NCBI GenBank assembly: GCA_024958715.1
Contig: JANWUS010000004.1
Span: 1-40,934, forward strand
Source of the DNA: Cyanobium sp. FGCU52
GTDB taxonomy: Bacteria > Cyanobacteriota > Cyanobacteriia > PCC-6307 > Cyanobiaceae
Direction of reading: 5' to 3'
Length of the DNA stretch: 40,934 nucleotides
Shown here: one piece after another, positions 33,112-40,839 of the stretch
How positions within the stretch are numbered: the stretch's first letter is position 1
Layout: each line of letters starts with the position of its first letter
Made by a program: the position numbers and the translations under genes
The notes under the pieces: model-generated
Database searches by the model: none
What the model was told of the DNA's origin: nothing
Seen by the model: only the letters and a program-made list of their open reading frames with translations

Positions 33112-34338
33112 ATGCCCAAGACCCATGCTGCCGTACCTGAGCTGGCCTCGCTACTCGATGGCAGCAGTGCCGGGGAGCTGATCCCTGAACTGGCACGCCA
33201 CGGCCTGCAGCAGCTGATCGAGCTGGAGCTCGCTGCCTTCCTCGGTGCGGACTGGCACGAGCGCACCGAGGAGCGGCTCGGCCACCGCAACGGCTACCGG
33301 CCTCGCACCCTGACCACCCAGGTGGGGGATCTGGCGCTGCACATCCCGAAACTGCGCGCGGGCAGCTTTCTCCCCTCGATCCTCGAACCCCGCCGCCGGG
33401 TCGATCAGGCCCTGTATGCGGTGATCATGGAGGCCTATATCGGTGGGGTCTCCACCCGCAAGGTCGATGCCCTGGTGGCGGCGCTCGGCTCCCAGAGCGG
33501 CATCTCCAAGTCACAGGTGAGTCGCATCTGTCAGGAGATCGACCAGCAGGTGCAGGCGTTTCTGAGCCGGCCGCTGGAGAGCAGCGGCTATGCCTACGTC
33601 TACCTCGATGCCACCTACCTCAAGGGCCGCCTCGGCAAGGCCCAGCAGGTCTGCTCCCGCGCCGTCGTCGTCGCCATGGGGGTGAACGAGGATGGTCGCC
33701 GGGAGTTGCTGGGCCTCAAGGTCGGCGACAGCGAGACCGAGACCTTCTGGGCGGAGTTCATCGCCCATCTCAAGGAACGGGGCCTGGGTGGCGTCAGGCT
33801 GGTGATCTCCGACGCCCACACCGGCCTCACCAAGGCGATCCGCCGCCAGCTGCAGGGCTGTGTGTGGCAGCGCTGCCGGGTCCATTTCGCCCGCAACCTG
33901 CTGCAGTGCGTCCCCAAGGCTCACCAAGGCATGGTCACCGCCGCCCTGCGCAGCGTGTTCGCGCAGGAGAGCGCTGAGGAGATCGAGTCACGCTGGGTCG
34001 ATCTGGCCGCCTCGCTGGCGGAGCGCTTCCCCAAGGCCGCTGCGCTCATGCACGGCACCAAGGAGGACGTGCTGGCCTTCCGGCCCTTCCCAAGGGACCA
34101 CTGGCGCAAGATCTGGAGCACCAACCTGCTGGAGCGGGTCAATGAAGAAATCAAGCGCCGCACCAGGGTGGTCGGCATCTTCCCCAACGATGCCGCAATC
34201 ACCCGTCTGGTGGGTGCGGTGTTGCTGGAGCAGCACGAGCACTGGCAGCTGGAGGGCCGCCGCATGTTCTCCGCCGAGAGCATGACGACCATCGCCGAAC
34301 TGGGCGACACCCCTGCTCTGCAGGCCGCTGGGGCCTGA
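33112..34338 (+). CDS. IS256-family transposase
   Basis: A 408-residue Mutator-type transposase that cuts and pastes the element. Seen: LERLGHRNGYRPRTL-like region (ERLGHRNGYR), IPKLRAGSFLPSIL, YAVIMEAYIGGVSTRKVDAL, GISKSQVSRICQEID, and a complete DDE triad: D in YVYLDATYLKGR, D in LVISDAHTGL and E in NLLERVNEEIKRR. C/H residues in CVWQRCRVHFARN are also typical. The frame is uninterrupted and extends a little upstream to a TTG at 33085; ATG at 33112 is preferred. The gene looks functional. Confidence 0.95.
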   Translation: MPKTHAAVPELASLLDGSSAGELIPELARHGLQQLIELELAAFLGADWHERTEERLGHRNGYRPRTLTTQVGDLALHIPKLRAGSFLPSILEPRRRVDQALYAVIMEAYIGGVSTRKVDALVAALGSQSGISKSQVSRICQEIDQQVQAFLSRPLESSGYAYVYLDATYLKGRLGKAQQVCSRAVVVAMGVNEDGRRELLGLKVGDSETETFWAEFIAHLKERGLGGVRLVISDAHTGLTKAIRRQLQGCVWQRCRVHFARNLLQCVPKAHQGMVTAALRSVFAQESAEEIESRWVDLAASLAERFPKAAALMHGTKEDVLAFRPFPRDHWRKIWSTNLLERVNEEIKRRTRVVGIFPNDAAITRLVGAVLLEQHEHWQLEGRRMFSAESMTTIAELGDTPALQAAGA

Positions 34339-34593
34339 GAGCTGCAAGACGCAGGCCCCAGGTGATCGAGGCTGCAGCGCCCCCACAGGGCGCAGCGGCC
34401 TGGATCGCCGCCCGGGGGCCGGTCACTGCAACCCCTGGCTGCATAGAACACATCAGCTCACAACACATCCGGAATCGTACGAAAGACTTGACAGGTCAAT
34501 CGTCCCGATTCATCGTGGTTACAGGAGGCGCATCTGATCCTCCGGAATGACAGCCCGTCATTCCACCCTGTTCACCCTCTGATCAGGGCATTC
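34339..34593. other. Non-coding 3' segment of IS256 element with hairpin
   Basis: No convincing reading frame. It contains a perfect 8-bp stem (GGAATGAC / GTCATTCC, 34544-34564) with a 5-base loop about 30 bases before the right repeat. The length between the transposase stop and the right repeat is greater than usual for this family. Confidence 0.55.
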
Positions 34594-34630
34594 GGGCCTC
34601 GGGTTTTACACCACGCAAAGGGACGCGGCC
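34594..34630 (-). repeat. Right terminal inverted repeat of IS256 element
   Basis: On the minus strand it reads GGCCGCGTCCC then GTGGTGTAAAACCC, mirroring the left end at 32956-32992 with equal spacing between the two matching blocks. Confidence 0.8.
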
Positions 34631-34638
34631 CGATGTGA
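34631..34638. repeat. Right target-site duplication (CGATGTGA)
   Basis: Exact copy of the 8 bases at 32948-32955. If one copy and the element are removed, the IS5 frame runs KAHIG-AKCEHPFRVI without a break. Confidence 0.85.
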
Positions 34639-35117
34639 GCCTTGGCGACTTCGACAAGATCTTCCAGCCGTCCTTCCGGGGTCTCGGGTAAAGCCCGCCG
34701 CTTCCCCGGCCGCATCGCGACACGGAAGCCGATGGCCATGCCTTTCATCTCTTCTCGCCTCTCGATCCCCTGGTAGCCGGAATCGGCGTAGACCACTGTC
34801 TCCTTCCCGTGCAGGAGTTCGGCGGCTGGGGTCTGGTCATGCACATTCGCGGCTGTCGTCTCCACCGAGTGGATGAGGCCGTTGTCCTTGTCAACACCGA
34901 TATGGACTTTCATCCCGTAGTACCACTGGTTGCCCTTCTTGGTCTGGTGCATCTCGGGATCCTTCTCGCCTTTCTTGTGCTTGGTGGAACTTGGTGCTGC
35001 GATCAGGGTGGCATCAATGATCGTGCCCTGCTCCATCGAGAGTCCCTGCTGATGTAGGCAGTAGACCAGATGCCGAGAGAATTGGTAGGACGCAGAGGTT
35101 CGTGGTCTAAGAAGCAC
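34631..35117 (-). pseudogene. IS5-family transposase, N-terminal/central fragment
   Basis: Read on the minus strand, about 162 residues resemble the DDE core of IS5-family transposases: GTIIDATLIAAPSSTKHKK (first catalytic D), HQTKKGNQWYYGMKVHIGVD, TTAANVHDQTPAAELL, VYADSGYQGIERR (second D) and VAMRPGKRRAL. The frame runs into the IS256 end and then a false tail (PRPFAWCK) read from the inverted repeat. The start of the gene is also lost: the segment before QQGLSMEQG is short and poorly matched, suggesting deletion at the N-terminus. Its C-terminal rest is at 32767-32955. Confidence 0.85.
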
Positions 35118-35160
35118 GTGGCACCGAAGGTGGCGTTTTTGCAGCTATTTCAGCATTAAC

Positions 35161-35676
35161 TTACATCAACTCGGGATGCTGAGGATCCCCCTTGAACGGA
35201 CCCTCCACATCAGCCGTGATCCAGCCGCCATAGAAGGGGCCGGGCTGGGGAGTCACCCGCTCCCCATCCAGCCAGCAGCCATCCATCGGTCCGGGATAGA
35301 GGGCGTACCAACCGGCCAGGGCGCGGAAGGCGGGCGTGGGTTCGGGGTATTGCCACACCGCCCGCCGCAGTCGCCGCCCATCGGCAGCCACCACATCGAA
35401 CCAGCGGGCCACCCCCTTCCATTCACAGAAGCTGCGGCCCTCCACCGGCTCAAGCATGTCCAGGGCCATGGCCTCCGGCGGCAGGTAGAAGGTGGGCGGA
35501 TGGAAGGTCTCCAGCACCCGCAGGGACATCCGGGTCTCGCAGAGCACACGCCCCAGGGCTTCCACCCGCACATGCCGATCGCAGGCCACGAGGGCCGGTG
35601 GCCGGGGATAGTCGGCCACCCGCTCGGGGAGACCCGAGCGCACCCAGGGGGCAGGGGGGTTGGCAGACGGTCTCAT
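35161..35676 (-). CDS. DUF427 family protein
   Basis: A 171-residue soluble protein of the DUF427 family, widespread and of unknown function. Seen: HVRVEALGRVLCETRMSLRVLETFHPPTFYLPPEAM, CEWKGVARWFDVV and the family's aromatic end WYALYPGPMDGCWLDGERVTPQPGPFYGGWIT with VEGPFKG. The start overlaps the stop of the Nif11 gene (ATGA). It ends 44 bp from the IS5 remnant; the gene itself seems intact. Confidence 0.88.
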   Translation of the reverse strand: MRPSANPPAPWVRSGLPERVADYPRPPALVACDRHVRVEALGRVLCETRMSLRVLETFHPPTFYLPPEAMALDMLEPVEGRSFCEWKGVARWFDVVAADGRRLRRAVWQYPEPTPAFRALAGWYALYPGPMDGCWLDGERVTPQPGPFYGGWITADVEGPFKGDPQHPELM

Positions 35677-35927
35677 CCCGGGATGAAGTGGCGAAGCCGG
35701 CGCGCTTCGGCGCCGGCGCGCTCCTGAAGCTCCTGATCGCTGAGTCGTGCCTCCTCCCGCTGCTGGGCCGCAATCACATCCGCCTCCACCACCGTGAAGC
35801 CCTCATCGCGAGCCAGCTCGAGAAAGGCGTTCAGGGCGAGTGGGTTCTCATGGTCGTGGAGGCGACACTCCAGTTCCGGACGTTGGCGGGCGTGTTCAAG
35901 GAAGGCATCGAGCTGCTCGAGCGTCAT
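35673..35927 (-). CDS. Nif11-domain protein
   Basis: An 84-residue protein with a Nif11-type helical N-terminus: MTLEQLDAFLEHARQRPELECRL, a short loop and LNAFLELARDEGFTVVEADVI. Nif11 domains act as leader sequences of modified peptides or are of unknown role. Here no double-glycine cleavage site with a core peptide follows, so it is probably a stand-alone member. ATG at 35927 fits the domain; an upstream start at 35981 is possible. Translationally coupled to DUF427. Confidence 0.8.
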   Translation of the reverse strand: MTLEQLDAFLEHARQRPELECRLHDHENPLALNAFLELARDEGFTVVEADVIAAQQREEARLSDQELQERAGAEARRLRHFIPG

Positions 35928-35985
35928 GACGGGAAGGGATCGTTGATCCCTGTTTAACCGGTCACGACCGTGGTCCGGCAAAACC

Positions 35986-36711
35986 TCAGCTCATGAGCAG
36001 ATCGAGCTGTCCCGACGGGCTGGCCCTGGAGGTCGGCCTGTCTCGATCGGGCCCCACCTCCAGTTTCACCGCCTCCCAGGCCGCCGGATCCCAGGGAGCC
36101 ATCAGCGGCTCGAGGGCCCTGAGGCCCGGCCCGTCGGCGGGGGCCAGCCAGGGTTCCTCCAGGCCGTCAGGGATCACCACGGGCATGCGGTCATGGACCC
36201 GCATCAGCAGGTCGTTGGGCGCGGTGGTGAGCACGCAGCAGGTGTCCAGTTCTCCCCCATCGGGTCCCACCCACCGGTCCCAGAGGCCGCCAAGCCAGAA
36301 CGGCGCCTGGTCACGGCGGCGGAACAGCCACGGCTGCTTCCTCATCCGGCCGGTGGCCGGATCGGTGCGGCTCTGCCACTCGTAGAACCCGTCGGCGGGG
36401 ATCAGGGCGCGGCGATGTCGCCAGGGACCGCGGAAGCTGGCCTTCTCGCCCACCGTTTCGCTGCGGGCATTGATCGGTCGGCGCGAGGGTTTCTGCGCCC
36501 CGAGCGGATCCCGGCTCCACTCCGGCAGCAGGCCCCAGAGCGCCAGAGCCACCCCCAGCTCCCCATGCTCCTGCCGCTGCACCAGCACCGGCTCTCCAGG
36601 CCGCACCTGGGGCCGGGGGGCGTAGTGCTCCGCCAGACCCGGCGGCAGGGGCCCCCGCAGACGGGGGAGCAGGCGATCGACCGTGGTGGTGAGGGAGAAG
36701 CGGCCGCACAT
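35986..36711 (-). CDS. SOS-response-associated peptidase (SRAP, YedK/HMCES-like)
   Basis: A 241-residue SRAP protein that covalently traps abasic sites in single-stranded DNA. Seen: MCGRFSL with the catalytic Cys2 exposed after Met removal, WGLLPEWS, RPINARSETV, RRALIPADGFYEW with the family's conserved glutamate, and HDRMPVVI with the catalytic histidine. Chosen start ATG 36711 places Cys at position 2; the longer frame to 36789 would bury it and be inactive. It is divergent from ftsH with 116 bp between starts. lexA is nearby but not adjacent. Confidence 0.93.
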   Translation of the reverse strand: MCGRFSLTTTVDRLLPRLRGPLPPGLAEHYAPRPQVRPGEPVLVQRQEHGELGVALALWGLLPEWSRDPLGAQKPSRRPINARSETVGEKASFRGPWRHRRALIPADGFYEWQSRTDPATGRMRKQPWLFRRRDQAPFWLGGLWDRWVGPDGGELDTCCVLTTAPNDLLMRVHDRMPVVIPDGLEEPWLAPADGPGLRALEPLMAPWDPAAWEAVKLEVGPDRDRPTSRASPSGQLDLLMS

Positions 36712-36827
36712 CGCAGGGGGGAGGCTTCGATGCGGAGCGCGGGGGAGCGTTCGGTTCTCCCGCCCCCGCCTGGATACGCCGAGGGACACGCGTGCCTAGT
36801 TTGGACCGGAATGACGCTGCCCGCCGC

Positions 36828-38708
36828 ATGGCCATCCGCCAGGACGACAATCGCCCAACCCGGCGCTTCGGTCTGATCAATCTTCTGCTGATCGGCTTCG
36901 GTGTGCTGCTGCTGTTCAGCAACTTCCTGCCGAATCCGTCCAACCAGGTTCCCCGCGTTCCCTACTCCCTGTTCATCAACCAGGTGGATGACGGCAATGT
37001 GAAGCGGGTTTACATCACCTCCGATCAGATCCGCTACGAGCTGAACAAGCCGCCGGCGGAAGGGGCGCCCACCGTTCTGGCCACCACCCCGATCTTCGAC
37101 ATGGAGCTGCCCCAGCGGCTCGAGCAGCATGGCGTCGAATTCGCGGCCGCTCCGCCCCGCCGGCCCAGCCTGATCAGCACGGTGCTGAGCTGGGTGGTGC
37201 CGCCGTTGATCTTCATCCTGGTGCTGCAGTTCTTCGCCCGCCGCAGCGGCATGGGCGGAGCCCAGGGAGCCCTGAGCTTCACCAAGAGCAAGGCCAAGGT
37301 CTACGTCCCGGATGAGGAGTCGCGGGTCACCTTCGCCGATGTGGCCGGCGTCGACGAGGCCAAGACCGAGCTCACCGAGATCGTCGACTTCCTCAAGACC
37401 CCCGAGCGCTACGCCGCCATCGGTGCCCGCATCCCCAAGGGCGTCCTGCTGGTGGGCCCCCCCGGCACCGGCAAGACCCTGCTTTCCAAGGCCGTGGCCG
37501 GTGAGGCCGGCGTGCCCTTCTTCATCATCTCCGGCTCCGAGTTCGTGGAACTGTTCGTGGGGGCCGGCGCCGCCCGCGTGCGCGACCTGTTCGAGGAAGC
37601 CAAGAAGAAGGCCCCCTGCATCATCTTCATCGACGAACTTGACGCCATCGGCAAGAGCCGCTCCGGCTCGATGGGCGTGGTCGGCGGCAACGACGAGCGC
37701 GAGCAGACCCTCAACCAGCTGCTCACCGAGATGGACGGCTTCACCGCCCAGGACAAGCCTGTGATCGTGCTCGCGGCTACCAACCAGCCCGAAACCCTCG
37801 ATGCCGCCCTGCTGCGTCCGGGTCGCTTCGACCGTCAGGTGCTGGTGGATCGCCCCGACCTGTCGGGCCGCAAGAGGATTCTCGACATCTATGCCAAGAA
37901 GGTGAAGCTCGCCGCTGGGGTCGATCTCGACAAGATCGCCCAGGCCACCAGCGGTTTCGCCGGCGCCGATCTTGCCAACCTGGTGAACGAGGCCGCCCTG
38001 CTGGCCGCCCGCGCCTACCGCACCACCGTGGAGCAGGGCGATCTCAACGAGGCGATCGAGCGGGTGGTGGCGGGCCTCGAGAAGAAGAGCCGCGTGCTCC
38101 AGCCCGACGAGAAGAAGGTGGTGGCTTACCACGAGGTGGGCCACGCGATCGTGGGGCACCTGATGCCCGGCGGCAGCAAGGTGGCCAAGATCTCGATCGT
38201 GCCCCGCGGCATGGCCGCCCTCGGCTACACCCTGCAGCTGCCCACCGAGGAGCGCTTTCTCAATTCCAAGGAAGACCTGGAAGGTCAGATCGCCACCCTG
38301 CTGGGGGGCCGCAGCGCCGAGGAGATCGTCTTCGGGGAGGTGACCACCGGCGCCGCCAACGACCTGCAGCGCGCTACCGACATCGCCGAGCAGATGGTGG
38401 GCACGTACGGCATGAGCGACACCCTCGGCCCCCTGGCCTACGACAAGCAGGGCGGCAGCCGCTTCCTCGGTGGTCCCTCCAATCCCCGCCGTGTGGTCAG
38501 CGATGCCACGGCCCAGGCGATCGACAAGGAGGTGCGTGGCCTGGTGGACCGTGCCCATGAGCGGGCCCTCAGCATCCTGCGCCACAACCGCGAGCTGCTG
38601 GAGTCGATCTCCCAGAAGATCCTCGACAAGGAGGTGATCGAGGGCGACGAGCTCAAGGATCTCCTGGCTGCCAGCACCATGCCCCAGGACGCGGTGGCGG
38701 TGATCTGA
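36828..38708 (+). CDS. ftsH: ATP-dependent membrane zinc protease FtsH
   Basis: A 626-residue AAA+ protease of thylakoid or plasma membrane; in cyanobacteria FtsH complexes remove damaged photosystem II D1 and other membrane proteins. Seen: transmembrane segments about 15-32 and 118-137, Walker A GPPGTGKT at 210-217, Walker B IIFIDE at 265-270, SRH with RPGRFDR (330-336), and the zinc-binding HEVGH at 435-439 with the downstream [10 protein letters not shown] region. ATG at 36828 is chosen over GTG at 36792, which adds twelve residues not seen in relatives. Firm assignment. Confidence 0.97.
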   Translation: MAIRQDDNRPTRRFGLINLLLIGFGVLLLFSNFLPNPSNQVPRVPYSLFINQVDDGNVKRVYITSDQIRYELNKPPAEGAPTVLATTPIFDMELPQRLEQHGVEFAAAPPRRPSLISTVLSWVVPPLIFILVLQFFARRSGMGGAQGALSFTKSKAKVYVPDEESRVTFADVAGVDEAKTELTEIVDFLKTPERYAAIGARIPKGVLLVGPPGTGKTLLSKAVAGEAGVPFFIISGSEFVELFVGAGAARVRDLFEEAKKKAPCIIFIDELDAIGKSRSGSMGVVGGNDEREQTLNQLLTEMDGFTAQDKPVIVLAATNQPETLDAALLRPGRFDRQVLVDRPDLSGRKRILDIYAKKVKLAAGVDLDKIAQATSGFAGADLANLVNEAALLAARAYRTTVEQGDLNEAIERVVAGLEKKSRVLQPDEKKVVAYHEVGHAIVGHLMPGGSKVAKISIVPRGMAALGYTLQLPTEERFLNSKEDLEGQIATLLGGRSAEEIVFGEVTTGAANDLQRATDIAEQMVGTYGMSDTLGPLAYDKQGGSRFLGGPSNPRRVVSDATAQAIDKEVRGLVDRAHERALSILRHNRELLESISQKILDKEVIEGDELKDLLAASTMPQDAVAVI

Positions 38709-38764
38709 GCGAGAGGCGGCCCCGCCGCCCTCAGCCTCAGCCGTGAAGGAAGGCTCTCCTCCCC

Positions 38765-38794
38765 TTGACGGCAAGGCCCCCGATCCCGGATAAG
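38765..38794 (+). promoter_or_regulatory. Predicted sigma70-type promoter of argF
   Basis: TTGACG at 38765-38770 and GATAAG at 38789-38794 are spaced by 18 bp, in the gap between ftsH and argF. A start site near 38801 would leave a leader of about 13 bases. Confidence 0.45.
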
Positions 38795-38813
38795 GGTTCT
38801 TTGAAGTGGCTCC

Positions 38814-39776
38814 ATGGCGACGTCCTCCGCCACCTCCTCCCTCGGCGGCCTCACGGGCCGTGACCTTCTCTCCTCCGCCGACCTCTCCAGCGGCGAGACG
38901 GCCGACCTGCTTCAGCTTGCCGCCGATCTCAAGGCCGGCCGCCGGCGCATCGATCTCGCCGGGCGGATGCTTGGCCTGATCTTCCGCAAGGCCTCCACCC
39001 GCACCCGCGTGAGTTTTTCGGTGGCGATGGCCCGCCTCGGCGGCCAGACCATCGACCTGCTGCCCACCGTCACCCAGGTCGACCGGGGCGAGCCGATCGC
39101 CGACACAGCCCGGGTGCTCAGCCGCTACTGCGACGCCCTGGCGATCCGCACCTTCGCCCAGGAGGAGCTCGCCGACTACGCCCACTGGGCGTCGATTCCC
39201 GTGGTCAACGCCCTCACCGACCGGGAGCATCCCTGCCAGGCCCTGGCGGATTACCTCACCCTGATGGAGGCGTTCGGCAGCCGTCCGGCCGATCTGGCCG
39301 GACTCACCCTTGCCTACGTGGGCGACGGCAACAACGTGGCCCATTCCCTGCTGCTGTGCGGAGCCCTCTTGGGTGTGAATGTGCGGGTGGGCTGCCCGCA
39401 GGGATTCGCCCCCGAGGAGGCGGTGGTGGAGCAGGCCCGCAGCCTGGCCGCCGGTCGCAGCTCCGTGGAGGTGGTGCACGATCCGGTGGCCGCCGTGCGC
39501 GGTGCCCATGCTTTGTACACGGATGTCTGGGCCTCGATGGGCCAGGAGGAGGAGCAGGCCGAGCGAGCCTTGGCGTTCACCGGTTGGTGCCTGGATGAAG
39601 GCCTGCTCTCGGAGGCGGACGGGCGGGCGATCGTTCTGCATTGTCTGCCGGCCCACCGCGGTGAGGAGATCAGTCCAGGCGTGATCGAAGGGGCGTCCAG
39701 CCGGGTGTTTGATCAGGCGGAGAACCGGCTGCACGCCCAGCAGGCCCTGCTGGCCGCCCTTCTTGGGGGGGCCTGA
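38814..39776 (+). CDS. argF: Ornithine carbamoyltransferase
   Basis: ArgF makes citrulline from ornithine and carbamoyl phosphate in arginine synthesis. The 320-residue length is typical. Seen: carbamoyl phosphate-binding STRTR at 61-65, the EHPCQALAD segment, YVGDGNNVAHSLLL, the ornithine-binding DVWASMGQEEE, and the HCLPAHRGEEI cysteine-histidine active-site motif. ATG at 38814 is the first start after ftsH. It has its own putative promoter, and the gap to lexA is 85 bp. Confidence 0.97.
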   Translation: MATSSATSSLGGLTGRDLLSSADLSSGETADLLQLAADLKAGRRRIDLAGRMLGLIFRKASTRTRVSFSVAMARLGGQTIDLLPTVTQVDRGEPIADTARVLSRYCDALAIRTFAQEELADYAHWASIPVVNALTDREHPCQALADYLTLMEAFGSRPADLAGLTLAYVGDGNNVAHSLLLCGALLGVNVRVGCPQGFAPEEAVVEQARSLAAGRSSVEVVHDPVAAVRGAHALYTDVWASMGQEEEQAERALAFTGWCLDEGLLSEADGRAIVLHCLPAHRGEEISPGVIEGASSRVFDQAENRLHAQQALLAALLGGA

Positions 39777-39832
39777 GCCGCCTGTCGAACCTTCGGCCCC
39801 ATCGGCATTGCTGGACAACCTCCCGCTCCGGA

Positions 39833-39846
39833 GGTACACCTGTATC
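39833..39846 (+). promoter_or_regulatory. Candidate LexA-binding box
   Basis: GGTACACCTGTATC fits the cyanobacterial LexA consensus RGTACNNNDGTWCB at 13 of 14 positions and lies 15 bases before the lexA ATG. This supports autoregulation, as in classical SOS systems. Confidence 0.5.
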
Positions 39847-39861
39847 AGAACATCCTCGCCC

Positions 39862-40479
39862 ATGCCCGCCCCCCAGCAGGAGCTCACCCCCGCCCAGCAG
39901 GAGCTCTACGACTGGCTCGATGACTACATCGGCAGCCACCGTCACAGCCCCTCGATCCGCCAGATGATGGAGGCCATGGGCCTGCGCTCCCCGGCCCCGA
40001 TCCAGAGCCGGCTGCGCCATCTGCAGCAGAAGGGCTGGATCACCTGGCAGGAGGGGCAGGCCAGAACCCTGCAGCTCCTTGGTGGCGGCCGGCCCCAGGG
40101 GATTCCGGTGCTCGGGGCGGTGGCCGCCGGTGGGCTGGTCGACACCTTCGATGATGTGCAGGAGCGGCTCGACCTCTCGACCGTGCTCGAGAGCCGCGAC
40201 CTGTTCGCACTCACGGTGAACGGCGACTCGATGGTGGAGGCCCACATCGCCGACGGCGACGTGGTGCTGATGGAGCCCGTGCACGATCCGGCCCGGCTGC
40301 GCCAGGGAACCATCGTCAGCGCCCTGGTGCCCGGCAGCGGCACCACGCTGAAGCACTGGTTCCGCGAGGGCGGTCGGGTGCGTCTCGAAGCGGCCAACAC
40401 CGCCTATGAGCCGATCGTTCTGCCGGCCGAGCAGGTGAGCGTTCAGGGAAGGCTGGTGGCGGTCTGGCGGCAGGTCTGA
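39862..40479 (+). CDS. lexA: SOS repressor LexA
   Basis: A 205-residue repressor-protease. Seen: N-terminal winged-helix ELYDWLDDYIGSHRHSPSIRQM and LRSPAPIQSRLRHLQQKGWI, autocleavage site VAAG with A89-G90, catalytic Ser123 in NGDSM and Lys164 in TTLKHWF. All parts needed for self-cleavage are present, unlike some cyanobacterial LexA proteins that lack them. It is preceded by a candidate LexA box. ATG at 39862. Confidence 0.95.
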   Translation: MPAPQQELTPAQQELYDWLDDYIGSHRHSPSIRQMMEAMGLRSPAPIQSRLRHLQQKGWITWQEGQARTLQLLGGGRPQGIPVLGAVAAGGLVDTFDDVQERLDLSTVLESRDLFALTVNGDSMVEAHIADGDVVLMEPVHDPARLRQGTIVSALVPGSGTTLKHWFREGGRVRLEAANTAYEPIVLPAEQVSVQGRLVAVWRQV

Positions 40480-40620
40480 GCCGCTCCTGGAGCCTGATGG
40501 TTGCCCCTGTTGGAGGTGGGGGACCCCAGCGTGTAAGCTCTCTACATCGACGGACGGGGCTTGCGGCTCCGTGATCACATCCCGGGAACCACCAGAGTTT
40601 TCGGCCGCCGATGCCACCAA

Positions 40621-40693
40621 GGGGCCATAGCTCAGCTGGTAGAGCACCTGCATGGCATGCAGGGGGTCAGCGGTTCGAGTCCGCTTGGCTCCA
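40621..40693 (+). tRNA. tRNA-Ala (anticodon GGC)
   Basis: A full 73-nt cloverleaf: acceptor GGGGCCA with TGGCTCC including the G3-U70 wobble that marks alanine, D stem GCTC/GAGC, anticodon stem CCTGC/GCAGG with loop ATGGCAT (anticodon GGC at 40654-40656), T stem AGCGG/CCGCT with loop TTCGAGT, and discriminator A at 40693. The 3' CCA is not encoded. Confidence 0.97.
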
Positions 40694-40739
40694 CTTTTTA
40701 CATTGAACACGTTCTGGTTCCGGGGTCTTCCCGGGCAGC

Positions 40740-40763
40740 AGCCTCCTTTCGGGAGGCTTTTTT
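40740..40763 (+). terminator. Rho-independent terminator after tRNA-Ala
   Basis: A 7-bp stem AGCCTCC / GGAGGCT with a 5-base loop is followed by a run of T (40758-40763). It lies about 47 bases after the tRNA and is the clearest intrinsic terminator in the window. Confidence 0.8.
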
Positions 40764-40810
40764 GTGGGCCGACGTGGCCATGCTCCCGGGTTCTGGCGAT
40801 GTTGGTGGCC

Positions 40811-40839
40811 TTGACACCTCCCGGCAAGCGTGTGATACG
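40811..40839 (+). promoter_or_regulatory. Predicted promoter at the window's right end
   Basis: TTGACA at 40811-40816 is followed 17 bp later by GATACG (40834-40839), preceded by TGT as an extended -10. A transcript would start near 40846 and run off the window. No start codon with a convincing gene is seen in the last 90 bases, so these may be a 5' leader or RNA gene. Confidence 0.4.

Larger units (their letters stand above)
32956..34630 (+). mobile_element. IS256-family insertion sequence, apparently intact (1675 bp)
   Basis: The element is bounded by imperfect 37-bp inverted repeats at 32956-32992 and 34594-34630, which agree at 26 of 37 positions and share the core GTGGTGTAAA. It holds one transposase gene with a complete DDE set. 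Each end is flanked by the same 8-bp target duplication. The element has a 155-bp 5' leader with a strong hairpin and an unusually long 255-bp non-coding stretch before the right repeat. It interrupts an IS5-family transposase gene. Confidence 0.85.

Noticed and set aside
34603..34638. Apparent C-terminal tail (PRPFAWCK...) of the IS5-like protein
   Set aside because: These codons are read from the IS256 inverted repeat and are a junction artefact, not IS5 sequence.
35927..35981. Upstream in-frame start for the Nif11 gene giving 18 extra residues
   Set aside because: The extra residues are highly charged and unlike the domain, and MTLEQLDAFL at 35927 is the typical Nif11 start.
36402..39887. 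Long minus-strand frame (about 1161 codons) opposite ftsH and argF
   Set aside because: It is antisense to two certain genes, has no family motifs, and is the open-frame by-product expected from high third-position GC.
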